Of a stretch of 64,000 nt of DNA, positions 53,935 to 62,734 are shown piece by piece; the first letter of the stretch is position 1, and each line of letters opens with the position of its first letter. The notes beneath the pieces are model-generated. The model made no database searches and was not told the DNA's origin. It saw only the letters and a list, made by a program, of their open reading frames with translations. Position numbers and translations under genes: made by a program. The DNA is from Akkermansia muciniphila. Lineage in GTDB: Bacteria > Verrucomicrobiota > Verrucomicrobiia > Limisphaerales > BJHT01. The stretch lies in NCBI GenBank assembly GCA_945861535.1, contig CAMAUZ010000030.1:1-64000 (forward strand). Direction: 5' to 3'.

Positions 53935-55098
53935 ATGCCCCCCACCCTCGTCGCCGACCCCGCGATGATGCGGCGCGCACTGCGTCTCGCGTGCCGTGGC
54001 TTCGGTCGCACGTCCCCCAATCCCCAAGTCGGTGCCGTCCTCGTCCGACACGGCCAGGTCATCGGCTCCGGCTGGCACCACGGCGCTGGTCTCCCGCACG
54101 CCGAGATCGAAGCCCTGCGCGACGCCGCCCGCCGTGATCACTCACCGCGCGGCGCCACGCTCTACGTCACCCTCGAACCCTGCTGCACCCACGGCCGCAC
54201 GCCGCCCTGCACCGACGCGATCATTGCCGCTGGCATCCGGCGCGTGGTTGTGGGCGCGACCGATCCCAATCCCGCCCACGCCGGACGCGGCTTCGACCTC
54301 CTGCGCGCGGCCGGAATTGCTGTCACCCACGGCGTGCTCGCCACCGAATGCGAACAGCTTAACGAAGCCTTCAACCACTGGATTGTTCGCCGCACGCCGC
54401 TCGTCACCGTCAAGGCTGCGATGACGCTCGATGGCAAAATCGCCACGGCCAGCGGTGATTCCCAGTGGATCACCAGCGAACCCGCCCGCGCCGTCGGCAT
54501 GAAACTGCGCGAGGCCGCCGACGCCATTCTCGTCGGCATCAACACCGTCCTCGCCGACGATCCCAGCCTCACTTTTCGCCCCGCCATCACGGCGCGAAAA
54601 GCCGCCGCCACCCCAGCCAAACGCCTCCGCCGAATCATCCTCGACGCCCGCGCCCGCACGCCGCTCGACGCGCGCGTGGTCACGGACACCGCCGCCGATC
54701 TCACCACCATCGTCCTCAGCGCCGCGGCACCCAAGCGCCGTGCCGCCGCCCTCGCGCAACACGTCCGCACGCTCGTCGCACCCGTCACGCCCGACGGCCG
54801 CATCGACCTTCGCTGGCTCCTCGCCGAACTCGGCCGCGAGCAGGTCACGTCGCTTCTTGTCGAGGGCGGCGGCGAGGTGAACGCCTCGTTTCTGCTCGGC
54901 GGATTCGCCCAGCGCATTGCCTTTTTCTACGCACCAAAAATCCTCGGCGGCCGCACCGCCCGCAAAGCCGTCGCCGGCGACGGCGCGCGGGACCTCGATG
55001 AAGTACTCAACCTCACCGACCTTCACTGGCGGCAGCTTGGCCCGGATTTGCTGTTGACCGCCCGCGTCTCGCCGCCATCGTCCGCCGCCAGCCGTTGA
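53935..55098 (+). CDS. ribD: Bifunctional riboflavin deaminase/reductase RibD
   Basis: 387 aa. The N-terminal deaminase (zinc) has the H-A-E in LPHAEIEALRDA and VTLEPCCTHGRTPPCTDAI. The C-terminal reductase has VTVKAAMTLDGKIATASGDS, WITSEPARAVGMKLRE, ADAILVGINTVLADDPSLT and LLVEGGGEVNASFL. Carries out the second and third steps of riboflavin synthesis. It is followed by ribE after a 341-bp gap filled with repeats, so co-transcription may be disturbed. No FMN riboswitch seen. Confidence 0.95.
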   Translation: MPPTLVADPAMMRRALRLACRGFGRTSPNPQVGAVLVRHGQVIGSGWHHGAGLPHAEIEALRDAARRDHSPRGATLYVTLEPCCTHGRTPPCTDAIIAAGIRRVVVGATDPNPAHAGRGFDLLRAAGIAVTHGVLATECEQLNEAFNHWIVRRTPLVTVKAAMTLDGKIATASGDSQWITSEPARAVGMKLREAADAILVGINTVLADDPSLTFRPAITARKAAATPAKRLRRIILDARARTPLDARVVTDTAADLTTIVLSAAAPKRRAAALAQHVRTLVAPVTPDGRIDLRWLLAELGREQVTSLLVEGGGEVNASFLLGGFAQRIAFFYAPKILGGRTARKAVAGDGARDLDEVLNLTDLHWRQLGPDLLLTARVSPPSSAASR

Positions 55099-55119
55099 GC
55101 CGAACACCGAAATGGAATT

Positions 55120-55402
55120 GCCGCAAAAAGCGCAAAGAGACGCAAAAAGGGAACCGGCAGACGCCGCACGAAGAAACAAAATGGCTCCGAATAAACTCAC
55201 AATCTGGAGGCACTTGCAAAACCTCGGGTTCATAGTTCCCGCTTTCCATCTTTTACCCCTCATCTTTTACCAGATGCCTGGGCCTCGGACGAGGGGACGG
55301 GATACAGATGGTAAAAGATGGTGGGTAAAAGATAAGCAAGCAGGGGTTTTGGAAGTGGCTCTTTGGTCTCCCCTTTTTGCGTCTCTTTGCGTTTTTTGCG
55401 GC
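55120..55402. repeat. Long inverted repeat enclosing a family C element, between ribD and ribE
   Basis: GCCGCAAAAAGCGCAAAGAG and onward (55120-55151) pair with the complementary 55371-55402 (nearly perfect over 32 bp). In between lies the whole 146-bp family C copy. The order is arm, C element, arm, so one repeat has transposed into or evolved within another. Confidence 0.8.
55205..55350 (-). repeat. 146-bp dispersed repeat (family C), copy 2
   Basis: Reverse complement of 11739-11884, same length. The hairpin CATCTTTTACC / GGTAAAAGATG is kept and the rest has scattered substitutions. Confidence 0.85.
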
Positions 55403-55439
55403 TAATCCCGTCCCCCGAACCGCCACCCGCCATCACCCC

Positions 55440-56075
55440 ATGTTCACCGGCATTGTCGAAGAAACCGGCACCGTCCACGCCATCCGCGAATCCGCCTCAG
55501 GCATCGAACTGGAGGTCCTCGCTTCCACCGTCGGACGCGGCACCCGCCTCGGCGACAGCATTGCGGTCAACGGCTGCTGCCTCACCGTCGTGAAAATCAC
55601 CGCGCGCGGCGCACGGAAAATCCTTCGCTTCGATCTCCTGCGCGAAACGTGGACCCGCACCAACCTCCAGTTCGCCCGCGCCGGTTCCCTCGTGAATCTC
55701 GAACGCTCCCTCCGCGCCGACGCCCGTCTCGGCGGACATTTCGTCAGCGGCCATGTCGATGCCCTTGGCAAGATCATCCGCTGGGAACGCTCCGGTGCCG
55801 ATCACGTCCTGGACATCGCGTCACCGCCGGAAATCCTGCGCTACCTCGTCTTCAAAGGCTCCGTCGCCGTCGATGGCATCAGCCTCACCGTGGCCGAAGT
55901 CTTCGCGAAAAGTTTTCGCCTCTGGATCATCCCGCACACCTTCGCCGTCACCGCCTTGCAGCAGCGCCAGGTCGGCGACGCCGTCAACCTCGAGGCCGAT
56001 CTCCTCGCCAAATACGTCGAACGCCTGCTCCCCCGCCGCGCCGCGCGAACGCCCCGCCCGCGAGTCTCATTGTAG
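55440..56075 (+). CDS. ribE: Riboflavin synthase, alpha subunit
   Basis: 211 aa from ATG 55440 (MFTGIVEETGTVHAI, the diagnostic N-terminus). Two tandem lumazine-binding barrels: about 1-95 with VNGCCLTVV and 97-190 with GGHFVSGHVDALG, then KGSVAVDGISLTVAEV. Dismutates dimethyl-ribityl-lumazine to riboflavin. The gene's last bases run into a family D-type repeat. ribD precedes it. Confidence 0.95.
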   Translation: MFTGIVEETGTVHAIRESASGIELEVLASTVGRGTRLGDSIAVNGCCLTVVKITARGARKILRFDLLRETWTRTNLQFARAGSLVNLERSLRADARLGGHFVSGHVDALGKIIRWERSGADHVLDIASPPEILRYLVFKGSVAVDGISLTVAEVFAKSFRLWIIPHTFAVTALQQRQVGDAVNLEADLLAKYVERLLPRRAARTPRPRVSL

Positions 56076-56195
56076 GAGACGACGTGAGGAGGCTCTAACC
56101 TCCTTTTTCCCGACCACGCCGCTCGCGCAGAAAAGGTCAGTGCCCCTGCCGCCCCTTTTTTGAGGGGCTTGGAATCTCCGCATGTTGTCTCCAGC
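56072..56195. repeat. Family D composite palindrome, short copy 3
   Basis: Starts GTAGGAGACGACGTGAGG and ends CCGCATGTTGTCTCCAGC (imperfect complement). Inside is the AAAAGGTCAGTGCCCCTG block also related to 22255-22280. It begins within the ribE stop codon. Confidence 0.65.
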
Positions 56196-56230
56196 AAAGG
56201 GATGACGAACAATTCGTGCCGGTCGGCGAC

Positions 56231-57460
56231 TTACGCCGGCCGCCGGATTAACCGCGCGGCATAGAAGCCATCAAAGCCTTCCCGGTCGGGCCGCCAGTGA
56301 CGCTCTTCGGCGAGCGCCCAGGAGCCGTTGTGGCGCGCGATGAAGGCGTGAACCTGTCGTTGGTTTTCCGAGGGCAGCACGCTGCACGTCGCATAGACCA
56401 GCGTGCCGCCGGGTTTGGTCATGAGGCTGTAGTCGTCGAGAATCTGGTGTTGCAGCGCGAGGAGCCGGTCCAGTTCGTCATGGGTGAGCCGCCACTTGGT
56501 CTCGGGTTTGCGCCGCAGCGTGCCGAGGCCGGAACACGGGACATCCAGCAGCACGCCGTCCGCCACGCGCGCGAGCTGCGCGATGACGTCCGGGTTCATG
56601 ATCGGCTGCGCTTCCACGATGGTCACGCCGTTGCGCAGGGCGCGCGATTTCAGTTCCTCCAACCGCGACCGGTGCAAATCCAAGGCAATGATGCGTCCCC
56701 GGTTCTGCATCAGCGCCGCCAGATGCAGCGTCTTGCCGCCCGCACCCGCGCAGGCGTCGATCACCACCTGTCCGGGCTGGGCCTGCAACAGCGGCGCGAT
56801 CTGTTGCGAGGCGGCATCCTGGATTTCAAAGCGCCCCTGCCGATAGGCCGGACTGGTGGCGAGATTGCGCCGATGGGGCAGGCGCAAGGCATCGGGGACG
56901 CCGGGCACTTCCTCCGTCGCGATGTCTTCGGCGGCCAGTATCTCGTGCAGTTGTGCGCGGGAATTGCGGAGCGTGTTGGCGCGCAGAAAAACCGCCGCCG
57001 GTTTGTTCAGCGCCGCGAGCAGCGGACGCCACTCGCGGGAGAGTTCCCCTTCGCCGCGATAATCCAGCCAATCCGGAATCGACGCGCCGACGGCCGCCGA
57101 GGGAATCGTCGCGCGCCGCTCAGTCAGGCCGGCCAAGGTCACGCCGCCGAGTTCCTCGAAAGGCGGCAGTTCGTGTCCATGATCCAGCCAGTAAACGCCC
57201 CAGACGCGCCACACGCGCTCGGCGGTGATCGTTTCGGGCAGGAAAAACTCGGCCGCAGGCAGGTCCGCCAGATGCCAGTAGAGCCGCCACCAGCGCACCA
57301 GATCATAGACGCTTTCGGCGAACATCCGGCGATCGCGCGAACCCCATTTGCCCTGCGATTTCAGGCACCCATCCACCGCGCGCTCGGCCGGCACACCTCC
57401 GGCGAAGACGTCCTGCAACACGCCCACCACCTGCTCGACCAAATTTCTGTGAACTTTCAT
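56231..57460 (-). CDS. 16S rRNA m5C967 methyltransferase-like protein (RsmB/NOP2/Sun family)
   Basis: 409 aa from ATG 57460 (MKVHRNLVEQVVGVL); the frame continues upstream only through repeat DNA. N-terminal NusB-like helical domain (1-160). SAM site: VIDACAGAGGKTLHLAALM, IALDLHRSRL. Catalytic Cys pair in DVPCSGLGTLRRKPETKWR and VYATCSVLPSEN. Methylates C5 of cytosine in RNA, most likely rRNA; which site is inferred. Confidence 0.9.
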   Translation of the reverse strand: MKVHRNLVEQVVGVLQDVFAGGVPAERAVDGCLKSQGKWGSRDRRMFAESVYDLVRWWRLYWHLADLPAAEFFLPETITAERVWRVWGVYWLDHGHELPPFEELGGVTLAGLTERRATIPSAAVGASIPDWLDYRGEGELSREWRPLLAALNKPAAVFLRANTLRNSRAQLHEILAAEDIATEEVPGVPDALRLPHRRNLATSPAYRQGRFEIQDAASQQIAPLLQAQPGQVVIDACAGAGGKTLHLAALMQNRGRIIALDLHRSRLEELKSRALRNGVTIVEAQPIMNPDVIAQLARVADGVLLDVPCSGLGTLRRKPETKWRLTHDELDRLLALQHQILDDYSLMTKPGGTLVYATCSVLPSENQRQVHAFIARHNGSWALAEERHWRPDREGFDGFYAARLIRRPA

Positions 57461-57570
57461 CGTTGTCTGCCACCCGGACGGACCACCCTGCCCGATGCCA
57501 TCCGCATGACCAGTTTCATTTCCGCACGGACGCGATTCGCAGGGAGGATCGAGCACGGCGGAGCGGGGGG

Positions 57571-57795
57571 CAAAGCTCAAAGGATGAAGCTCAAAGCGTA
57601 AGGGAAGGAGCAACAACCAAGCTCCAACCACCGCGCGCCGGGCGATTGGCGTGGCGGGATACCAGCCAGCCGGAGGGAGTGTTTCGTGCCCTTGTTGCCC
57701 GGCCCGGTGTAATTCAATCCACGGCCCGATTGGGCTTTGGAAACGCTTGGACAGTGGTCCTTCCCTTGAACTTTGAGCTTTACCCCTTGAGCTTC
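57571..57795. repeat. Family B composite palindrome, copy 3
   Basis: CAAAGCTCAAAGGATGAAGC with TCAAAGCGTAAGGGAAGG at the left, and CCTTCCCTTGAACTTTGAGC with CCCCTTGAGCTTC at the right. The centre is unrelated to family A. The remaining bases up to 58154 hold only a weak 79-codon frame (57882-58121) and no clear feature. Confidence 0.75.
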
Positions 57796-58154
57796 TGCGG
57801 ATTCTCCCCCGAGCGTTCCTTGACAGCCAACTTCCCGCCCAACAGGGTCTGCCGTGGGCCACTTATGCGCAGGATTACCTTATGAACACACGCCTCTGTC
57901 GTTCGCATGGGAAGCTCGCAATCACCCTCATCGAATGGCCGAGCGTTCGCTTCATAATCGGGATTCCCGCCGGGAGGTTGTTGCCAGCCTCGGTCAGGGC
58001 CACCAGGCGCAAGCGGGTGTTCGCCACCAAGATGCACGAAGGGGAATGGAAGGACTGTCTGCCACGGTTCGGGAATTATTCCGACGACTGCACGAAGCCG
58101 CGCCGGAACATGCCCGGCTGACTCCTGGCCTTACCCGGGCATTTCATCCTTCAA

Positions 58155-58937
58155 TTGCTGGCGGGAATCGGCGCGTTCGTGCGCGGGCAATGGATGGATC
58201 TGCGTTATTTTCTGGCCGTGCTCTTCATGAGCGCGTTTGCGGGCGTGCAGCCGCGACATTGGCCGCGGACGGTGCGGGCGGTGTTCGTGCGGCAGCTCTA
58301 TCGCAGCGGGTTGGACTCGCTCTGGTTCGTTGGCGTGCTGGCGGCGTTGGTGGGTATCTCGGTGGTGGTGCAGGCGCATCTGTGGCTCGGGAAGGTGGGC
58401 TTGTCGCAAAAGATCGGGCCGCTGTTGGTGTTGATCGTGGCGCGCGAACTGGGACCGCTGTTCACCAACTTTGTAATCATTGTCAAAAGCGGCAGCGCGA
58501 TCGCCACGGAACTGGGCTACCTGAAGGTCTCGGGACAAGTCCGGGTGCTGGAGGCGCAGGGGGTGGATCCGTTTTTTTATTTGGTGATGCCACGGGTGCT
58601 CGCCACGACGGTGGCGGCTTTTTGCCTGAATGTGTTTTTCACCACGGGGGCATTTGTGAGCGGATATGGGTTTGCGGAGATGCTGGGTCAGATTCACGTC
58701 GATCCCTTGTCCTTCCTGAACAGCGTGCTGGGCGCGGTGCGGCCGGCGGATGTCATCAATGTGCTGGTGAAGAGCTGCGTGCCGGCGGCGTTGACCGCGA
58801 CGATCTGTGCGACGGGGGGACTGAGCGCTAGCGCTTCCGTCGCCGCGATTCCGGGGGCGACGAAGGATGCGCTGGGGCGGTCGCTGGCGGGAATGTTTAT
58901 TGTCCAAGCCTTGGTGTCAGTGCTGACCTATTGGTAA
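58155..58937 (+). CDS. MlaE-type ABC permease
   Basis: 260 aa from TTG 58155 (ATG 58194 is possible). MlaE/YrbE fold with about five helices: SLWFVGVLAALVGISVVVQA, KIGPLLVLIVARELGPLFTN (the conserved R-E-L-G-P-L block), VIIVKSGSAIATELGYLKVS and VLATTVAAFCLNVFFTTGA. Works with an ATPase and an MCE substrate-binding protein to move phospholipids between the inner and outer membranes. First of a run of genes (permease, ATPase-like, MCE, TPR lipoprotein) separated by 3-7 bp or overlapping. Confidence 0.9.
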   Translation: MLAGIGAFVRGQWMDLRYFLAVLFMSAFAGVQPRHWPRTVRAVFVRQLYRSGLDSLWFVGVLAALVGISVVVQAHLWLGKVGLSQKIGPLLVLIVARELGPLFTNFVIIVKSGSAIATELGYLKVSGQVRVLEAQGVDPFFYLVMPRVLATTVAAFCLNVFFTTGAFVSGYGFAEMLGQIHVDPLSFLNSVLGAVRPADVINVLVKSCVPAALTATICATGGLSASASVAAIPGATKDALGRSLAGMFIVQALVSVLTYW

Positions 58938-58944
58938 AACGACG

Positions 58945-59640
58945 ATGAGTTCAGCCCACCCAATTCTCCAGTTTCAGGATGTCACGATCGCCTCGCAGCC
59001 CCCGTACGAATCGGCGATCTGGAAAGTCAGTTTTACGCTGGGCGCGGGGGATTTGCTGCTGTTGCGGCTGGAGGAAGAATTCAAGGAGTTACCGCTGGCT
59101 GACGCCGCCGAAGGCTTGGTGGATTTGGCGGCGGGCGTGGTGCGGTTTTTGGAGCGGGATTGGACGGGGCTGTCCGCGCGCGACGCGGCTGCGGCACGGG
59201 GGCGGATCGGCCGGGTGTTTTTGACGGAGGGCTGGCTGGATGATCAGGGCGTGGACGAAAACATCGTGCTGGCGCAGCGCCACCACACCGTGCGGTCCGA
59301 GGCGGACATCCGGCAGGAAGCGGCAAATCTGGCGCGGATGTTCCGGCTGCCGGGATTGCCACTCTGGCCGCCGCACCGGGTGCGGAGACAAGATTTGCGG
59401 AAAGCCGCGTGCATCCGGGCGCTGCTGGGGCGACCGCAACTGATCCTGTTGGAAAACCCGACGCTGGGGGTTTACGCCGACCTGATCGCCCCGCTGGTCA
59501 ATGCCGTGAATGCGGCGCGGCGCGGCGGCGCGGCCGTGCTGTGGGCGACGACCGAGACCCGGGTGTGGGACGATGCCGGCTTGCGCCCGACGAGCCGCTG
59601 CAAGATGTTCGGCTCGCAAATGCACCTGCTGACCCGCTGA
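58945..59640 (+). CDS. Degenerate MlaF-like ABC ATPase (pseudo-ATPase)
   Basis: 231 aa, recognised as an ABC ATPase by position and pattern. Walker A is gone: GDLLLLRLEEEFKELP (36-50) stands where GDL..GPSGSGKST would be. The signature is VRRQDLRKAACIRALLGRPQ (146-165) instead of LSGGQ-type. Walker B reads LILLENPT (E170, N171), so the catalytic Glu is Asn. The H-loop region is WATTETR instead of a His. The fold seems kept and the reading frame is clean. Either another ATPase drives the permease, for example the intact one at 62735, or the system is non-catalytic. Four bases separate it from the MCE gene. Confidence 0.75.
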   Translation: MSSAHPILQFQDVTIASQPPYESAIWKVSFTLGAGDLLLLRLEEEFKELPLADAAEGLVDLAAGVVRFLERDWTGLSARDAAAARGRIGRVFLTEGWLDDQGVDENIVLAQRHHTVRSEADIRQEAANLARMFRLPGLPLWPPHRVRRQDLRKAACIRALLGRPQLILLENPTLGVYADLIAPLVNAVNAARRGGAAVLWATTETRVWDDAGLRPTSRCKMFGSQMHLLTR

Positions 59641-59643
59641 ACG

Positions 59644-60582
59644 ATGCAACAGCGATTTCACTTTCGTTACGTCAACGAACTGGTCGGCGCGTTTGTCCTC
59701 CTGGCCCTGTTGCTCTTGGTGGCGGGGATCTTCTTTACGGCCCGGTCGCAAGGTTGGTTTACGCCACGCTATCGGTTTGAAGTGCTGTTGCCCGAAAAGG
59801 GGACCGCGGGATTGAGTGTTGGGAACGAGGTTTTCATCCTGGGTCAATCGGTGGGCAATGTCGAAGACCTCCGGGTCGCGACGGATGGCCGCATGCGGGC
59901 GCGCCTGCGGATCAAGGGCGATTTCCAGCGGTTCGTGCGGGCGGACTCGGTGGCGACCATCAAGAAAACTTTCGGGGTCGCGGGCGATTCGTTTGTGGAG
60001 ATTTCCCGGGGCGCCGGCGAAGGGCTGCCGGTGCGCGACCCGATGATCGCGGCGGTGTCGTCCGATGAGCTGCCAAACCTGATGGAAAAGGTGCTGGAGG
60101 AATTGCGGCGTGAAGTGGTGCCCGTGCTCAAGAAACTCGGCGACGGCTTCGACGAGTGGACGAAGGTGGGGCAGGACCTGCGCGGCGTGTCGGTGAGCTG
60201 GCGCCAGTTTGGAGAGCGGCTGGACCGGCTGGCGGCGGGGCTGGAGCAGGGCAAAGGAACGGCGGGTGCGCTGTTATCGAACACGGTGCTGCTGGACGAA
60301 ACCCGCCACGTGATGGTCCGGGCGAACAAGTCGATCGACGAGTTGAATGTCATCTTGAAACATCTGGAAAAAGGAGCGGTGCGCGTCCCGGGAATCGCCA
60401 GCAAGCTGGACGGCGAGGCGCGCGATCTCCCGGGCACGGTGTTGCAGGCGCAAAAGTCGCTGCACGAGATGGAGCGGCTGGTCGAGGCCCTGCAACGGCA
60501 CTGGTTGGTGCGGAGATACGTCGAGCCGCCGGCCACGTCGCCCCGGATTGCACCGGGGCGGTTGGAAGGGGGCAGACCCTGA
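59644..60582 (+). CDS. MCE (MlaD-like) lipid-transport protein
   Basis: 312 aa. An N-terminal membrane helix (about 10-35, NELVGAFVLLALLLLVAGIF), then the MCE domain (about 40-120): RYRFEVLLPEKGTAGLSVGN, VFILGQSVGNVEDL, VATIKKTFGVAGDSFVEI. Then a long helical region (150-290) with LEQGKGTAGALLSNTVLLDE, as in MlaD/PqiB-type tunnels. Binds phospholipids in the periplasm next to the permease. Stop TGA overlaps the CTG start of the next gene. Confidence 0.9.
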   Translation: MQQRFHFRYVNELVGAFVLLALLLLVAGIFFTARSQGWFTPRYRFEVLLPEKGTAGLSVGNEVFILGQSVGNVEDLRVATDGRMRARLRIKGDFQRFVRADSVATIKKTFGVAGDSFVEISRGAGEGLPVRDPMIAAVSSDELPNLMEKVLEELRREVVPVLKKLGDGFDEWTKVGQDLRGVSVSWRQFGERLDRLAAGLEQGKGTAGALLSNTVLLDETRHVMVRANKSIDELNVILKHLEKGAVRVPGIASKLDGEARDLPGTVLQAQKSLHEMERLVEALQRHWLVRRYVEPPATSPRIAPGRLEGGRP

Positions 60583-61526
60583 ACCCATGGCTGGTCGCCG
60601 TTCTGTGCGGATGCTTTTTGGCCGGCTGTGCGTCGGTCCCGAAGCCGCCGCCGACCGCGCGAACCCGGGATGCCGAACTGGCGCGGCTGGATGCGGGGGC
60701 ACGGCACGCGTTCGAGCAGGAATCCACGGCGCAGGCGGTGAACTTGTATCAGCAGGCCCTGCGGCGGGCGCGGGCTTTGGATGACGCGGAGGAGATTGGC
60801 AATGCGGCCTACAACCTGGCGGTCTGTCTCACGGCCATGGGGCGTTATGATGTGGCGGCCGATTTTCTGCGGGAATCAGTGGCGGAACTGGCGCGGGCGC
60901 GGGTGAACCTGGCGGACGTGCTGCTGATCCAGGCCCGCGTGGCTTACCTTCAGGAGAAGCCGGAAGCGACGCTGCGATACGCCGCCGAGGTGTTTGCCAA
61001 CCCGCTGTCCAAGCCAGGCCCTGGACATCGGACGGAGGTCGCGTTGCTGCGCGGTGATATAGCCTGCGACCGGCAGCGCTCCGATCTGGCGCGGGTGCTG
61101 TGGAACGAAGCCCGGGTGCTGTTGCCCACCGCTCCCGACCCGGCATTGCGGGCGGGTGTCGAGCGTTTGAGCGGGCGCATCCAGATGAGCGAGAGGCGGT
61201 ATGAAATGGCGGCCCTGGCGTTTGACCGCGAGGCGGACGCGCGCCGGGACGCGCGGCAGTGGCGCGAACTGGCACGCGCCTTGGGACGCGCCGGTGAAGC
61301 TTGGAGCCTGGCAGGCCGGGGAAAACTGGCCGCCGACCGCTATTTCCGCGCGGCCCGCAGCGGTCTGGCGCAGGGTGGACGGGACGCCGCCCGCCACTGG
61401 CAGAAGCTGGCTGCGGAAATGGCGGAGCGCGCGGGTGACGCCGCTCTGGCTCGCGAGGCCCGGGCCTTGGGGACGGAAATTCTGCAACCCGAACCCGCCG
61501 CCGGGCCGGAGCGGCAAGGCCGGTGA
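60579..61526 (+). CDS. TPR-like lipoprotein of the Mla-type operon
   Basis: 315 aa if the CTG at 60579 is the start; it overlaps the MCE stop (CTGA). No ATG lies between the MCE gene and the signal sequence. Signal and lipobox LVAVLCGCFLAGC (Cys about 16), a disordered Pro-rich piece, then helical repeats of TPR type: AFEQESTAQAVNLYQQALRR, EEIGNAAYNLAVCLTAMGRY, RYEMAALAFDREADARRDAR. Likely outer-membrane partner of the lipid transporter, by place in the operon. The rare start codon is an inference. Confidence 0.7.
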   Translation: MNPWLVAVLCGCFLAGCASVPKPPPTARTRDAELARLDAGARHAFEQESTAQAVNLYQQALRRARALDDAEEIGNAAYNLAVCLTAMGRYDVAADFLRESVAELARARVNLADVLLIQARVAYLQEKPEATLRYAAEVFANPLSKPGPGHRTEVALLRGDIACDRQRSDLARVLWNEARVLLPTAPDPALRAGVERLSGRIQMSERRYEMAALAFDREADARRDARQWRELARALGRAGEAWSLAGRGKLAADRYFRAARSGLAQGGRDAARHWQKLAAEMAERAGDAALAREARALGTEILQPEPAAGPERQGR

Positions 61527-61536
61527 GATTTTCGCC

Positions 61537-62709
61537 ATGAGCAATTCCCCGACTCCCACCTCCCCGATTCCCAGTCCGCCTTGGGTCGTTTTGCTGGTGG
61601 ACGACCAGCAGATGGTGGCGGAACGGATCACGTTCATGCTGTCGCGACAGCCCGAGTTGAGGATCGTATATTGCAGCGACGGAAAGGCGGCGCTGGCGAT
61701 GGCACGGACGAGCGAACCTTCGGTGATTCTGCAGGACCTGGTGATGCCGGAGGTGGACGGCCTGGCGGTCGTGCGGGAACTGCGCGCGGACGCGGCGACG
61801 CGCAACATTCCGATCATCGTGTTGTCGGGCAAGGATGACGCCCAGACGAAGTGTGATTCGTTCGCCGCGGGTGCGAACGACTACGTGGTCAAGCTCCCGG
61901 ACAAACTCGAACTGGCGGCGCGGGTGCTCTATCACGCGCGGGCTTATCAGAACCAATTGCAGCGCGATGACGCGTTCCGGCAACTGGAGCAGGCGCGCGA
62001 GGCCGCGGACCGGCTGTTGTTGAACATCCTGCCGGCACCCATCGCCGAGCGCTTGAAACGGGGCGAGACCAACATCGCGGACACCTTTCCGGAGGCGACG
62101 ATTCTGTTCGCGGAACTCCACGACTTCAGCCGGCTGACGGCAGGGATGCAGCCGACCGAGGTGGTGGCGTTGCTGAACCAGTTTTATTCGCGCTTCGATC
62201 AACTGATCCAGCGGCGGGGACTGGCGAAGATCAAGACCGTGGGCAATGCCTACATGGTGGCGTCGGGTCTGCCCGAAGCGCGGGCGGATCACGCGCAAGC
62301 GGCGGCCGAAGTCGCGCTGGAAATGCAGCGGGAAATCGCCGAATGCGAAGGCCGGTCGGGCGAAGCGTTCACGCTGCGGATTGGATTTCACAGCGGACCG
62401 GTGGTGGCCGGCGTGATCGGGACGACGAAGTTCAGCTATGACCTGTGGGGTGACACGGTCGAGTTGGCGTGGGAATTGACGACCGTTGGCGCACCCGGCT
62501 CGATCCAGGTGGACGAGACGACTTACGAACGGTTGCGGACGACGCATTTGTTCGAGGATCGCGGCGAGTTTTATGTCCACGGGAAAGGAGCCGTGCGCAC
62601 CTTTTTCTTGAAAGGCCGCCCCGTGCCCGAGGAAGCGCCCGTTGGAAAAGCAGCCGCGCCGTGGACGGGGCGCTCGCGCCGCGCGCCACGTTTGCCCGCG
62701 GGGGTGTGA
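61537..62709 (+). CDS. Response regulator fused to a degenerate adenylate/guanylate cyclase domain
   Basis: 390 aa. Receiver 14-130: LLVDDQQMVAERI, phospho-acceptor Asp67 in ILQDLVMPEVDG, Lys in YVVKLPDK. A coiled linker (135-180) follows, then a class III cyclase domain (184-365): ATILFAELHDFSRLTAG, IKTVGNAYMVASGLP, GVIGTTKFSYDLWGDTVELA. Both metal Asp are changed (FADI to FAEL at Glu193; GDAY to GNAY at Asn237), and the Asn and Arg of V-N-L-A-x-R are Glu309 and Glu313. Substrate-binding Lys in KIK and Asp302 remain. Cyclase activity is therefore unlikely; nucleotide or protein binding is possible. Follows the lipoprotein gene by 10 bp. Confidence 0.85.
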   Translation: MSNSPTPTSPIPSPPWVVLLVDDQQMVAERITFMLSRQPELRIVYCSDGKAALAMARTSEPSVILQDLVMPEVDGLAVVRELRADAATRNIPIIVLSGKDDAQTKCDSFAAGANDYVVKLPDKLELAARVLYHARAYQNQLQRDDAFRQLEQAREAADRLLLNILPAPIAERLKRGETNIADTFPEATILFAELHDFSRLTAGMQPTEVVALLNQFYSRFDQLIQRRGLAKIKTVGNAYMVASGLPEARADHAQAAAEVALEMQREIAECEGRSGEAFTLRIGFHSGPVVAGVIGTTKFSYDLWGDTVELAWELTTVGAPGSIQVDETTYERLRTTHLFEDRGEFYVHGKGAVRTFFLKGRPVPEEAPVGKAAAPWTGRSRRAPRLPAGV

Positions 62710-62734
62710 ACTGTCCTCCGAGTTTTTCTTGCCT

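Noticed and set aside
55099-55439. FMN riboswitch between ribD and ribE
   Set aside because: Only repeats are seen; the FMN aptamer's conserved core is absent.
57882-58121. 79-codon frame beginning ATG 57882
   Set aside because: No family resemblance, and it lies in the gap between a repeat and the MlaE gene. Cannot be supported as a gene.
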